From Isoetes taiwanensis (Eukaryota > Streptophyta > Lycopodiopsida > Isoetales > Isoetaceae): a stretch of DNA of 64,000 nt. Positions 44,383 through 56,645 of this stretch are shown here, piece by piece. Each line of letters opens with the position of its first letter. Position 1 is the first letter of the stretch. Below the pieces are notes generated by a model. That model had not been told where the DNA came from. It ran no database searches and worked only from the letters and a program-made list of their open reading frames with translations. Made by a program: the position numbers and the translations under genes. The stretch covers positions 29,114,327 through 29,178,326 of the forward strand of contig JAJEKV010000006.1 in assembly GCA_021234155.1 (NCBI GenBank), given 5' to 3'.

Positions 44383-44575
44383 CTAACTCATAACAAGAGA
44401 TAAAAACAATGATTGAAGATTTGACGCTTGAATTTCAAACTGTTCCCTGATCTCGTTGTAAGCCGTGCAATGCAGGAGTACATATGCCTCATCTTCTACA
44501 CTATAAGAATCACAAGCTCTACATACCCTGTCTTCAAGTGGAGTAAGCCGAGCCTTGCATGCAGGCCCATACACC
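44383..44575 (-). pseudogene. Inverted LINE C-terminal fragment (zinc-knuckle region)
   Basis: The minus strand reads TPLEDRVCRACDSYSVEDEA and YVLLHCTAYNEIREQF: the C-x2-C...H...C knuckle with the VEDExHxLLHCxxYxxIR pattern that ends LINE reverse-transcriptase proteins. It lies head-to-head with the + strand RT fragment starting at 44577, the reverse of its normal order. Confidence 0.7.
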
Positions 44576-44576
44576 A

Positions 44577-45890
44577 GAGGGCATGCAGGCACACCTAGAT
44601 GCCCTGGACACATTCCGCCAGGCGACAGACATGCGTGTCAACCTGGCCAAGACTAAGGTGGTCCTCATATCCTCCTCACGTCATCCAGTACCTCCGGCGC
44701 TCACATATATCAGGGGCAGATGGTAGAGGTCACACCCAGCTACAAGTACCTAGGGGTGGAATTTCCGTCCTCAATGTATTGGGATGCATCCATTCGCCTT
44801 CGGGTGACCGCAGGGTGGAAGGCGCTGTATGCAATGAAAAACAATAGTCACAGGGCAGAGCTGTATGACTGGGGCCACCAGTCACATTTGTTCCCGGCAC
44901 TGGTGGAGCCAGTTCTTCTGTATGGGGTCGAGGTGTGGGCCCAATGGTGTCTTTGGCGACTTGGAACGACTTAGAGCAGGTCCAGAAGGCATTTTTGATG
45001 CGGGCACTTGGGGTCAAGCCCTCGCCCCATATCGATCTTGTTGCGGAGAGACGGGATTCATGCCCCCGCAAAGATGCGACCCTCGATACACACATTGTTT
45101 ATTTCGAGGAAGTGGCCAACATGGGCTTACACTCGGCCCCGCGACTTGGCTTACGCTGTGGCGATGAGCCCGCAACGACTCAGGGCTTGTTGGAAGGACA
45201 AGAGAGCCCAGTGGTTGGCGCTACTGAACGTGACGCACATAGGTGCATCCAAAAACCACGACGCCGCCGGATAGGCCGAGGGGGTACTTGGACTCTTGTT
45301 TCCTTGGGAAGCTCTGGGACCACCATGCTCTGGAACACGTAAAGATGGCACACTACAAACATCACATAAAAACCCCACCCTCGTTCGAGGCCTGACTCTA
45401 CACAAACGTTCTCGGTTGCCCATGAAGAAGTGCGGGATCATCGCTGCGCCATTCGAAAGGGGCCCACCATCTTCGGCTTGAGGCGGTGCGGTGGGTTGGA
45501 GAGCCGCGGCGAGCTTTGTCGGTGTTGCCCATTTGGGGTTGTTGAGGATGAAAGCCATGCCTTCCGTGAGCTGTCCAGCCTATAGTCAGATTTGGGCTCG
45601 CTACATTCTCTTGGTGCAACTGGTGCCGCCCCTGCCGAAGCTACTCAAGACGCCGTCGATTCGATCCCTTCGGCTCCTACCTCCGGGAGGTTTTGGATCT
45701 GGACTCACCTACCCCCGCGCCTACGAGGTGCGAGAATTCATGTGTATATGTATATTTGTACAGTTGCCAGCAGGCTTGTTGCCGCGACGGTTTTTCCCTC
45801 CTAAGGGGGGGTTTTTTAATCCGAGTAGCAACGGGCTTGCTGCACCCGTGTAATTTGGGTCCCATAGGCCGATTGGCCTCCGCGAACGAT
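44577..45890 (+). pseudogene. Non-LTR retrotransposon (LINE) RT 3' segment and tail
   Basis: TDMRVNLAKTKVVLI, then after a frame change VEVTPSYKYLGVEF, LVEPVLLYGVEVW, and in another frame LEQVQKAFLMRALGVK and LVAERRDSCPRK. These are the thumb/connection motifs that follow the YADD box of LINE reverse transcriptases. Fingers, palm and endonuclease are absent. The GC-rich tail from 45340 to about 45890 holds repeated GCAGCAAGCC/TTGCTGC motifs and GGGTCCCATAGGCC and may be the LINE 3' untranslated region. Confidence 0.8.
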
Positions 45891-46985
45891 AAGAGAACCT
45901 TCCTTCCTTCCTTCCCTACAAAAGAAGGGGAAAAAACTTATAGCCATTCTGAATAAGGGTGGCATAAAAAAAATGCCCTTCCCCTTGAAAGGGCAAAAAA
46001 TTAAGCAACCTTTAAAATAAGGACAAAGATTTAAAAAAGCTTTGAAATTCTATTAACATCAATCGTCAATATGTATAGCATTATCGTAACTATTATTGTA
46101 AAAGAGCAACAAATAAAAAATCTACAATTAAGAAGGCTATTTTTTTAAAAGAAAACCAAAAAAAAAAAAAAACAAAATAAAAGAAATCAAAAAACGGAAA
46201 GCAATGTTTTCTTTCGGCTTTTTTTTTTTTTTTTTTTTTTGGGATGGGAGGGACTTCCTTCGACCTACCGTTTTCTTCCACAACAGCAAGCATGATGCAT
46301 CATTCTCGATTGGGGTCACGAGAGCGATCGGAATCACCAGACATGGATACAAAGTTCAAGAATCGGACTCATTGGCATTCCTTCTCCAATCAAATTTCGC
46401 TGCTTTGTCCGTGCATCATATAATGGCATATGATTCACATGAAAAACCTGGCAAGTTAGTGCTTGCTTCCAATTCTTTGCATTCCTTTGTATTTTGTTTG
46501 ATTTTACGCATTTCTTTCTATACTTGCCAGTTCTTTGTTGCATTTTCTTCCATTATTTCTTGCATTCTTTATTGTTCGATACACGATCAAAAAAATTTAT
46601 AGCTTACATTCTGGCTATGATATGTTATAAATATATGAATTGCTATGTCTTTTTGAAACAGAAATTACTTTCTTCTCTATAAATGTGGCTTTGATAGATA
46701 AATGTTGTTTTATAATGAGTTTTGTAGTAAATATGTAGCATTATAACAGGGGGTTTTTTTTCTGTTTTTGTACTGTTTTCTCTAAGGTTTTCATATGATT
46801 TGGTGGCCGTATTCATCCAGGTGTACTAAATAGTATTTCTAGAGTGCACCCTTTTGTTAGCCGTTGATTTTAGAAAAGGGGGCAAATCCTGTGGTGGATA
46901 TCCTCCCATTATTTTTAGGGTTTTTTTAGGGTTCAACTTGTTAACTTGTTTCGAATTATCCCTTCTTTTTCTTCCATCTAGGCAT
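45891..46985. other. Low-complexity spacer; no gene
   Basis: Contains (CTTC)n at 45900-45915 and A- and T-runs, the longest a T run at 46219-46241. An ORF of 132 codons across the T run (46204-46602) is low-complexity at its start and otherwise has no domain. Confidence 0.45.
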
Positions 46986-48310
46986 GCACAGGTTTAAGGT
47001 AGCTATGGCGGCAGTGAAGAAAATGGGCTTTGGTGAAGAAACTAAAGGCACCATGGCCGATCACGGGCCCTACTGCTGGCCCTGAATACAAAGAACCCAT
47101 TCCAAATATTACACTCTACCGCACCTTCTCTCCTGCCACCGCTCCTAAGCCTGTTTCAGTCCCTCGATCTGAACCAATTAAGCCCAAGCAAAAATGGCGG
47201 GCAAATGCATTTCGGCCTTCTTCATTACGTTTTTTCAAGATTTTACCGGTCACGCTCCCTCTCGCTTCAAATCGGCGGTAAAAGCTTCAGCCCGAAGCCC
47301 GTGAATGTGAGTCCTCGTCGTACTTTGCCAAAAATTTTAAGCTCAGAATCCCCTGTTTCTTGAACCCTAGCTTGAGCATCATGCCAGTTTTCTGAACCAT
47401 TTTTCTTGCCAGAAGCCCCCATTTTCATAATTATTGTCAGTAGATTTGATTCGTATAAGTTTTATTAATCCCGATTCTGATACACTTCCTGAAACCAATG
47501 AAGCCAATTTTGGGGCTCTGAGTTTTGTGGTGCAAAAATCGGGCATGGACATGCGAGATTTGTCCTCTCTGCAGCCCTATTTTTGGCAAACCCATTCTGC
47601 TTCGGCCTGGCAGAAATGCTCTGCGTGGGCACTCGATTTCCCAGCTCCGGCTATGGCGCTCATGTGATGCATGCATGAAGGGCAAAATAGTCAGGCATTG
47701 AAGTACGTTTTTATCAGTTTATGTTCAAGGAGGCATCGGAATCACCATAGCAGGTAGAAGGTAGAGCCTTTAAGTTTTTTTTTTTGGCTTCAGATTTGGA
47801 AAAGGATCATGTATATCTAGATCTGCCCGGCGCACTGTATCTCAACAACTCGTAAGAGAAATTGATCCTTCCAAGGATTCTGAGTTTGATGACCGTTTGC
47901 CCCCTTCCCCTCCAATTTTTGTTCTTGCACCTCGGGTGAAGTGTTCAGATATCCAAGGAGAGGGCTACCAAAAGTAAAAGATTTGTGGAAATGGAGGATA
48001 AACATTGAAGCTGGCTGCATGAATAGGATGTTCACACAGAATGATGTTCACTGGTCATGTGTTCATGTGATTTTGCACTTGAAGCTTTATTAGAAGTGTT
48101 TGCAGGGAATAATGATGATTTTGCACTTGGAGACCTTTCTTCAAAAGTAAAATTAACGTATGCTGAGATACTTTTCGTTCTCACAAAGCTTGCTGGACCC
48201 AACTTGGAGATTCTTCAAATGGCTTTCTATTTCTACTATTGAATTTGTAAGTGGAGGCTTCGGAGAAGTGGCAATTGCAAAGGGTTCCAACACGGACAAA
48301 AGTGCTCATG
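46986..48310 (+). pseudogene. Fragments of an unidentified gene
   Basis: Several frames with protein-like content: 47030-47281 (ITGPTAGPEYKEPIPN..., Pro/Lys-rich), 47434-47667 (SGMDMRDLSSLQPYFWQTHS), about 47810-47970 (QQLVREIDPSKDSEFDDRLP) and 48057-48242 (ALEALLEVFAGNNDDFALGD). I do not recognise them. They may be exons of one gene on +, but frames conflict and stops intervene. Confidence 0.35.
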
Positions 48311-49087
48311 GTAAGTTTCCTTAGAAATTGTGAGTTTCAATGTGTAACATGGATGCTAAACTAATATCATTTCATCAAATAACTAGCTAATCACTATCAT
48401 TATATTTGACTTGTAACTAGTGCTTTAGGGAAGATGCACAGCACTCCCCTAGAGCTGCCAGATGAATTATATCATATCTTGTTTGAATGCTAGATATTGG
48501 ATGCCAATGCCGGTTATGATTGCTATCTCTTTTGTATTGATGCTCCCTCTTTGTGGCAAAACAGGCTTGCATTGACACCAGCACATGTTACCATATGCAC
48601 TAGCATATGCTTCACAATGTGCATATGCTTGACAATGTGCAGTTTACAATAGTTACATGATTGTTGTATTGCAATATTGAGATTACAGATAATGAATATA
48701 ATGACTAATGACTACATAAAATAATGACTACATAAAATGTACTCAATAGTTGTTTGCAATGGAAATAATTTGTTTGTCTTGATGTTATTATGCTTTTTAG
48801 TAATTAATATTTAGGCCCATAAAGTTTACTTATGTTTGCTTTAGTTAGGGCCCGAAGGGCCCAAAAATATTTTTAATATAACAATCAACACACAACTACC
48901 ATTAATATTATTAACACAAACCATTGCATTTAACACATTTAAATTAAAATTCCCCTTAAACCCCCTTTGGTTTGGGTGCATATTCACACGAGGGGTTACG
49001 TAGGGCAACGAGAGCTGTCGGATGGGCAACTCAAAATATGCCCTTAGAAAAAAACATAGCGTCCACCCTTATAAGTTGATCCCTGCT
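48311..49087. other. No gene recognised
   Basis: AT-rich spacer. GGGCCCGAAGGGCCC at 48848-48862 is a short inverted repeat. The GCACTAGCATATGCTTCACA/TGCATATGCTTGACA stretch near 48600 is internally repeated. Confidence 0.4.
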
Positions 49088-50755
49088 GATAACTGGCCTT
49101 GAATGTAGAGTGCACTTATATAATGGCTCCCTGCCGAGAATGGCGGTCCGAGGGCTCATATCGATGCGATTGAAGGAAAAATATTAACATCAACAACTAT
49201 AGTTAAAAGAATTCATTGACAACTAAATATAAGGAGATCATGAAATGCCATTGGGGTAAATATCGGACATGGTGTTTTTAAATCAGCCTTAAATCACAAA
49301 AAAATGGGCTATATTCATAAAAATGCCACAGATTTTATTTATCTTTGAATATAAAGACCTTAACAACCTGGCCCTCAAGTTTTAATGCTGAGATCAAATC
49401 TCAGCCGTTGGTTGCAGTGGTGTTACCCACCAGCAACACATTAAAAAGCCCATAAACGTCTAGTTCGTTATGCGAAATGGCCATAAACACCTAGCTTGTT
49501 ATGAAAACCACCATAAACCACTATAAAACCACCATAAAACTCTCGGGCTCAGGTTGTTAAGGCGGATAACACCCTAGAACTCTGGCGTTATGCCCTACTA
49601 TAACAAAATCAGGCTCTTAAGTATGCCCATAGTTTAAACATGACCACGCCCGATATTTAGCCACGTAGGTGTAATGGTCTTAACTATGGTGAGAGCATTA
49701 TAAATACAATCATGAAAGTATAGATGGCCCTTAAGGATGAAAAGGTTAGGTCATGAGTGCCCTTGTCATTTTAGAATATTCTCAACTTTGGATGGTTTGA
49801 CTAGGACTGATCTTGAGTAAACATTACGAATGCTCTTCTAGACTATGCCTTTTTTTTCATTTTTGTTTTCTTGGGGTGGGGAAAGAGAGTTTGACTTCCA
49901 TACTCCTTCGCCGAAAGCCTCTCTCTTTGATTATTTTACTGCCTAGCACTGCTAGGTCGACGTTTTTCACCTAATTGGTATATTTCTTAATGCTTTATGA
50001 GATAGCCGAATATTTCAAGTTTCGAGTCGAATTTTTCTTTTTGTGTTCATAAAAATACATGGATAAAAATCTACCAGCAAGTTTCGTTATGATATAAAAA
50101 TACAATCTCCACGACTTTGTTTATGGGTTTCATTTTTAGGATTCAATACGAACCATTGATCTCCAGCATATGCCAGGCATGATGCCAAATCAATGGCTAA
50201 CATCTTTTTGCAAAAAAAAAAATGCTTTGCCACTTTCTAAGGTCACTTTCAAACATGCTTCGTCACTTTCAAATCCCATGGTTTCAAACTGGACCTTTGT
50301 AAAAAATTTAACGCCGGAAAAAACAGGCCAATGATGTACATCCAAACTGTGCAGGAAGCATCTGGGCGGCGGAATGATTTGCACGAAGGATCCCACACCA
50401 TACAAACGATTAAAGAAGTGAACATGCCTTGCTCTCCCCCTGCTCAGATCTTTGAATATCCCTTTGCAATCCACGGCCATCTCCTTCTAAATTGAAACCA
50501 TGCAAACACAAATCAGAATAAACACATACTGCAATCTCCGGACGTGAACCTTCAGCCGCCAACAAGCAGCTCAAATCCTCCACATACGATTTTCAGTACA
50601 ATACAGGGCCCAAATCTGGGTCCAACCTTGCCACAAATACTGCCCGCAAATACCAAACTCAGACATTGGAAGTTTATGATGTAAAAATACGATGGATCTT
50701 AAATTATCTTACGATGTGCTAGCTCAACAAAAAAATTTCAATGTCAAGCCTAGTG
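49088..50755. repeat. Contiguous R2+R1 repeat (uninterrupted copy)
   Basis: 49088-49414 matches 3604-3926 and 49431-50755 matches 15714-17124. Only about 16 bp (GCAGTGGTGTT and flank) separate the halves, compared with 11.8 kb in the other copy, so this is the reference for the insertion there. It retains the TTATATAATGG box at about 49116. Confidence 0.85.
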
Positions 50756-50789
50756 CGCTCACACTATCTCCCCCCGATTGGGGTTATTT

Positions 50790-50860
50790 AAAAAAAAAAA
50801 ATGGAAACCCTTCCAAATTTCCCTAAAATCCGGAAGGGTTTCCACAAAAATATAATTTTT
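50790..50860. repeat. GGAAACCCTTCC hairpin, third location
   Basis: TGGAAACCCTTCC...GGAAGGGTTTCCA inverted arms around a 16-bp loop, the same motif as in blocks D at 41.2-41.6 and 58.6-58.9 kb. Confidence 0.75.
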
Positions 50861-51990
50861 TTGGGTTTTCGAGGTAATTAATACTTCGAATTAATTTTTT
50901 ACGGCTGTTATTGAAGAGCTTTTTTTTTTTTCAGAAAAAGGAATTTTTTTTTTTGGTTCTTAGCTCTTCCTCCGGCGGTTTTCTTTGCGTTTGGCGATTG
51001 ATTTCCCTTTTTTTCCTTCTGCAAATTCTACAGCAGCAAATAGGCGGTGGTCTCTTCTTTCTTCTTCAAGATCCCTTCAGTACGGTTTTGCTTCTTATCC
51101 TCTTTTCTTAAGCGTGTACAGGAATTTTCACAAGGATTTTCTTGCAGATTTATTTGCTAGGTCTGATTGACAATCAAGCAGAGCAGATTTAGGGTAATAG
51201 GATGGATTATTGGTTGGGGAGGCCGAAATTTTGGGGTTTTACAGGTACAAATCTAGTCATTTATTAAGATTTGTGTAGTGCCTTTCCTACTGTGATATGA
51301 GGACTAAATCCTGACAGAGGGTTTAGATCCAGACTGTCTTATTGATTTCTGCCGAGATTCTGGTGCCGGATTTTGAGGGTCTTGTACAGGTTCTGGTGCC
51401 GAATTTTGAGGGTTTCTTCTGTAGATCGGACATCAGCAGGGCTATGGCGGCAAGTAGGATGAGGGAAGGAAGATATGGCATGAGTTTTTTTTGGATCTTA
51501 GGTGGGCAGCATACAGATGGTGACAAGAAGGCGGCAGCTATGGCAGAATCTGGAAGCAATAACAACAGAGATGGCGATGGCATATCGCTTTTGCTTTTCT
51601 TCCCTAATCATCTCCTTTCTTTCTTTCTTCTGTAGAGCATGGCTATGGCGATGAGGCAAGGGTATGGAGCAACAGATATGGATCATGGCGATGGCAGGTA
51701 ATCTTTCGTTTTCTTCTTTCTTCTTGCTCATTCTTCGGGCCTGGCAAAATTTCCTGAGGCTTGCGCAGGGCAGCTTTCTCAGAATTATTATGTTTCTTCC
51801 TGTCCAAATGCCGAATCCACTGCAGCATCCATACGGGCCTCCAATGGGGTCGGTTGGGCTATCCGGATCTCCTGTTTGATGGCATATTTTCCTTCAAAAG
51901 CTTTGCCTTCGTAAGCATTTGGCTATGGCAATGCCAAATGAAAGCAAATTGAGCTTGCTTAAGGTTGAGACCTCATTTCGCAAAGACCGC
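50861..51990. other. No gene recognised
   Basis: T-rich leader-like stretch, then short frames with splice-like junctions (CAG|GTACAAATC at 51242; GCAG|GTAATC at 51698). Frames at 51342-51635 and 51664-51879 share repeated GGCGATGGC/GGATTTTGAGGGT motifs and have no domain. Could be a noncoding transcript. Confidence 0.3.
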
Positions 51991-52033
51991 AGGCGGTGCC
52001 TTCTTTGGCTCCCGAAATCGGGGTCTCGCGCGG

Positions 52034-52415
52034 ACGAAAATCGCTTAAGCAATTTAGGGAAAATCGCTTAAGCGATTTTCGGGCACTTGCGAAAATCGCT
52101 TAAGCGATTTTCAAAGGGGAATACCGGAAACTCGGCTCACCTCCAGGTGGTTTTAAATAAAAATCGAAAATCGCTTAAGCGATTTTAAATTTATCAGCGA
52201 TCCGTCGGTCGTGATCGATCCGTCGATCGATCGCTGCCTGCCTGTGAAAAAAATCGAATCGCTTAAAAGCGATTTTCGTATATGCTAATCGAAAGTAAGC
52301 CGAAAGTAAGCTACCCCGAAAGTAAGAGAAAAACAATTTGAAAATCGCTTAAAAGCGATTTTCGCGTCGCTGTCGGGGAAAAAAAAATTTTGAAAATCGC
52401 TTAAGCGATTTTCAA
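52034..52415. repeat. Left subterminal palindrome array
   Basis: Seven units of GAAAATCGCTTAAGCGATTTTC type. Some have AA added in the centre (CGCTTAAAAGCG) and one has a degenerate half. A GATCGATCCGTCGATCGATCGC inverted stretch lies among them at about 52212-52231. Confidence 0.9.
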
Positions 52416-52487
52416 ATTTTTTAAAAAAACAGCTTTTGCATATCGTCAAAGCGCCGCCTCTAATCTCCACCCGCCTATCTTGTTGAA

Positions 52488-52825
52488 ATGGTCCGACAGT
52501 TAAAGACCGTGTGGGCACGATATGTCCCTTCTACCAGTAATCCGCCTCCTCCTCCTCCTCCTCAGGGACATCATCGGCAATCCCCGGCTCCTCCTCCAAG
52601 GGACAAAGAACCCCCACGCTTTCGCCATCTCCTTTCACCATCGCCGCAAGAATGAGTGAAAGGGAGCTTGTCACCGCTTTAACGTCGGGCGTTCCGTGCA
52701 GCGAACGACTGGTAGAATGGCTCAACGAGCCAAACAGAGATGAAACGATGTTAAATGTGCAGATAATGATGCAAATGGTTGCGTTAAATTGTCACGTCCT
52801 GGGGATGGACAAAGACAATGTGTAA
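52488..52825 (+). CDS. Short accessory protein, two overlapping frames
   Basis: Frame a (52488-52655) starts MVRQLKTVWARYVPS and is Pro-rich (SNPPPPPPPQGHH). Its TGA overlaps the ATG of frame b (52652-52825), which encodes 57 residues, MSERELVTALTSGVPCSERL through NVQIMMQMVALNCHVLGMDK, with clear helical character. One ancestral frameshift would join them into about 112 residues: a disordered Pro-rich head and a helical tail. It lies just inside the left palindrome array of the TIR element, so it is probably element-encoded. Function unknown. Confidence 0.45.
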
Positions 52826-53017
52826 TTTGCTTTTATGAATGGGAAAAAAAAAAACGAAGAAAAAAAAAAAAGAAAAACGTCCCAATGCGAGGGGGCTATG
52901 CAACTCAGCAGGCGGGAGCACGGGTGCGTAACTTTTCAACGCCACGTCGTGTAGCCTCTGTGCAACGCGAAACGCCGCCGCGGCCACGTGGGAGGAGAGG
53001 CTCCACCTGGCGTCGCC

Positions 53018-55861
53018 TCAGATTTGACTGATCACTCGGTGATGATGTGGATGGTACATGGCATTTAAATCAATGACAATGTTTCTATTGCATAGTAAAA
53101 AGTACACTATGGGCCGGCACGCCTCATTATTTGGTAGTTGAACCAATATGCCTTCGCGTATAGGCAAGCAATGAGTGTAAAGAAGTTTCGCCTGAGCCGT
53201 GCCACATCCTCGTCGGTATGCATGTTCGGGCGTACCTGCAAGGTGAAAGGCTTCGGATGTCATGCGGGGCATATGTAACTGATTAATGAGGTGGTGGGGA
53301 GGGATAGTGTCCAACCTGCAAGTCTATGTCTGTCTCTGGCCATAGGAAAGCCTTCATGACATGCCGGATGTTTAGACAGACATGGGCACCACAAGACCAA
53401 TCTTTGGGTTCTCTTTGGGATCCGGCGCCCGCCAGCCTCCAACCGATTTCAAACGCTCGCGCCAGTGGTCCGGGGCATGAGTGTGGTACAGCCACGGCTG
53501 CAATACCCCCCGTCCCAACACAAGAAGGGACTTGTTGCACGCATTGAAGACAACTAAAAGTAAGGAAGTCAGCAGGCAAAGAACTCACCGTTGTACGTCC
53601 GCGGGTTGCACTCGTATTTGAGTCCCGGTATGGCCCACCCTGCCAGGCAGGGAATCCATGCACCAAAAGCCCTCGAAATGCCTGGGCCACCCGAAGTCTC
53701 CCCGCACTCACGAAGTCTGCAATATGCACCGTAACGTACCGGTGTCCCCGCAACCAGCTCACCTTTCGCATGAGTACCGTGGAGACAAGAGAGGGATAGG
53801 GACTATGCCCGCATCCCATGACAGATGGGCCAAATGATAGCTTCGCAAGCTCTCCCATCATTATCTGGTAATCGTGGGGGCGAGGTCCAGGGCCATGATC
53901 TCCGTGATCTTCGAACCCGGCGAGGGTCCACCATTGCAAATGTGGATCTATCATCCGGTTGGAACCGATGCATGCGCACCGCATTATCGCGCTACATGGT
54001 CGTGAAAAAGGTTGACAACACATGAATGAAATCGTGCTAGGACACGCACGATAATTACCACGACATGATCCGCCTCCCACTCTTCAGCGATTAAGCGATT
54101 GCCTTAAATGCGCTCTGCGCATCCAACGCCGCAAAGGAAGCCGGGCCCCAACAATGACATTCTCGCGTTACGGCCACCGAAGTCGACAAGATCTGCGTGG
54201 ATGCGTGGGGGGGGGGTGTGCTATCAACCGCCGCCATACCTCGCAGGCATATCTCGCGTGCATTAATGCGAGTCCCCAAAATATAAACCTCCTCCCGAAA
54301 TAGAGAGGCAACATCAAACCCGGATGTAGCACAATGTTTCGTGCATCTTTTGCCTCTGCCACCTCCGCCCACCCATAGCGAATCTGCGACAAATAGTAGG
54401 CATACGGTATTGCCTGCCCCAAACTCCATCCCAAGAAAAGAACCCTCTAGCCCCGTCCCTATGCCACCCAGATCGGTCATGTGCATCTGCGCACGGAGGA
54501 AAAAGGTGAAACCAATGATGCCAAGCTAGGGGAACGAACCCTCTCCTTCTCGTATAATCGGCGTGATGTGCCCCGGCCAGCTCTCCAGCGGCTCATCAAA
54601 GATCGCCTCGAAGCACGCAGGCTCTATCACATCACGATGGGAGGTGGCGTGTGAATGAACAATTAAATGCGGTATGTCCTCAATAGGCTGCCGGACACAT
54701 GCTCGCGTGGCGTAAGAATGGCCCCGTCGGTCGGGCGTGCTATCGCCGTGAGGGCGACATGCCACTGAAATGCAAATCGTAATGCGAAAGCTATAGCGCC
54801 GTTCGGCGCTCTCCATAGTGTGGGTTCGAGCAGCCGTCCGCCGGTCACGATGGTCTGCTCTACTACGACGGGTGCTCTCTGCGCGACGGTGGTTCTCTCC
54901 CATACGATAATGCCCCCTTCTTTTGCTCCTCTTCCTGCACCCAGCCTTGTCGCATACCCATGATCTCCTCGGGTGTAGGCCGGGAGGGGGGCTCCCGCGA
55001 CATCCGCCCGGCTCATCCACTCATCGGTACCGCATTCATCCCCGAGATCCTCCTCGGTGGTCTGCGTCCCCGATGATCATAGCGCGTGCCCGCCCCTGCA
55101 GTATAGAGGGTGCACCACCTCCGCGTATGCCTAGCGATCTTTGAGAAGCGACTGTCCAATGCCTCATCACTGCCCAAGAGGGTAATCTTTGACTAGCAAG
55201 TCTGGGGCATGGAGCCACCCCGCATACGGACGGTCGTCCTCGTCAAAGCACTTTGTCTCTTTGTCACGCCGCAGTTACATTCGCTCTTGCCCGCTGCTCC
55301 GCTGTCCTCTGTCGTGCCAGTTCATTGAGGCGCTCCCTCTCCTCATCTGTGAGAGGGGATGGCTGCGAAGGGTCATTCCTGGGACGACCACGTTCCCTCG
55401 ATGGCCACCACATATCTCTGTGATATGCATTATGGTGCCCAATGGCACCGTCCCTCGTCAGACCTGCCCACAGACGATTCACCCGTACCTTGTCCGCTGT
55501 ATGGGGACACCCGGGTGCGTCGCAGTACCAGTAAGTGCCCAAACTATGTGTGCCACGGGCTGTTCGGGGGCCCAGACGCCTGACAGTCAGCCATATGCCT
55601 CGATATTCCCTGTCAAACATACAAGTACAAATGAAAAAAACTCTAGAGACATAAATACAACCTGCAAGTACAAATGAAAAAACTCTAGAGACACAACTAT
55701 GCAAGCTATCTAATGGGGGTCTGACGGTACTTACCAAAAAGTGATGTACCCAACCTCGCCCGGCTGTCCGCGGTTGACGTAATCCGGGAGCCCACTCTCG
55801 TCCATCCCTATCGGGCGGCTCTCCTGCGTAAGATCTCTGCCCCATCGGTCACCTGTTGCCA
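53018..55861 (-). pseudogene. Decayed transposon-encoded protein, unrecognised
   Basis: Reading leftward from MATGDRWGRDLTQES (ATG at 55861), a GT donor near 55735 and an intron precede REYRGIWLTVRRLGP, then YWYCDAPGCPH, which resembles one half of a zinc finger, and the helical end LTDEERERLNELARQRTAEQ. Further pieces in shifting frames are at 54526-55020, 54091-54486 and 53283-54080, including KYECNPRTYNG ahead of a donor-like GTGAGT near 53586. I cannot identify a DDE core, hAT dimerisation or plant-mobile domain with confidence. Frames change several times, so the gene is broken. GC content is clearly higher than in the flanks. Confidence 0.4.
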
Positions 55862-56209
55862 TTTTGTAATGCCTGCTTGGGGAATATGCCGAATGTGTTG
55901 TTAGTAAAGTAAATCTAATTATCATAAACAACATATGAAGGTAGGGTGTATAAAGAAGGAAGTCAGAATATGTTCAACTTAAACAAGACCATGGTTATAA
56001 TGGCAATGGTTCAAAAGGCCCATGGTTTTAGAATACAACAAAGGCATATCAAGACAAATCTAGGCATATCAAGACAAAATCTGGAATACAAAATTTAGAA
56101 TACAAAATCTAGAATACAAAATGCAGGCACATATTAAAGAATACAAAATCTAGGCACAAAATCTACAATACAAATACAAATGGGCACATATTAAATACCT
56201 TATGGAAAC

Positions 56210-56645
56210 GTGAAAATCGCTTAAGCCTGGAACCTCAAATATGAGCGATTCTGAAACCTGAAAATCGCTTCAACCTGAAACCTCAAATATGAGCGATTCT
56301 AAAACCTGAAAATCGCTTAAGCGATTTTTTCTCGGCTTTCCGTAGCGGCAAGGGCAAAGTTGCAGTCTGTGAGTCGAAAATCGCGGCGATTTTCAGCGCT
56401 TCGCCTCGTCGCGGCGCCGTCTGGCCGTGGGCGCCACGCGCCGGGCCTCGTCGCGCTTGGCCGCGGGCGGGCAGCCACGGGCGGGCCTCGCGCATGTAAA
56501 GTACCGGGGCACAAGACGCGCTGCTAATCGGTAATCGCTTTTAAGCGATTTCCTTTTTTTTCCTTATGATGATTTTTCGTTCGCCCTTTCAGTAGGAAAA
56601 TCGCTAAGCGATTTTTCCCATAAAAATCGCTTAAGCGATTTCTGG
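56210..56645. repeat. Right subterminal palindrome array
   Basis: Seven units or half-units of AATCGCTTAAGCGATT, mirroring the left array. Three are complete; others end in CCTGG or carry CGCGGCG in the centre. AACCTCAAATATGAGCGATTCT is repeated twice between units. Confidence 0.85.

Noticed and set aside
46204-46602. 132-codon open frame starting in a T run
   Set aside because: The start is a poly-Phe artefact and the rest has no domain or splice-supported extension.
53018-55861. hAT transposase or plant-mobile-domain gene
   Set aside because: A zinc-finger-like YWYCDAPGCPH piece and helical segments are suggestive, but neither a DDE core, a hAT C-terminal motif nor a plant-mobile-domain signature could be read with confidence.
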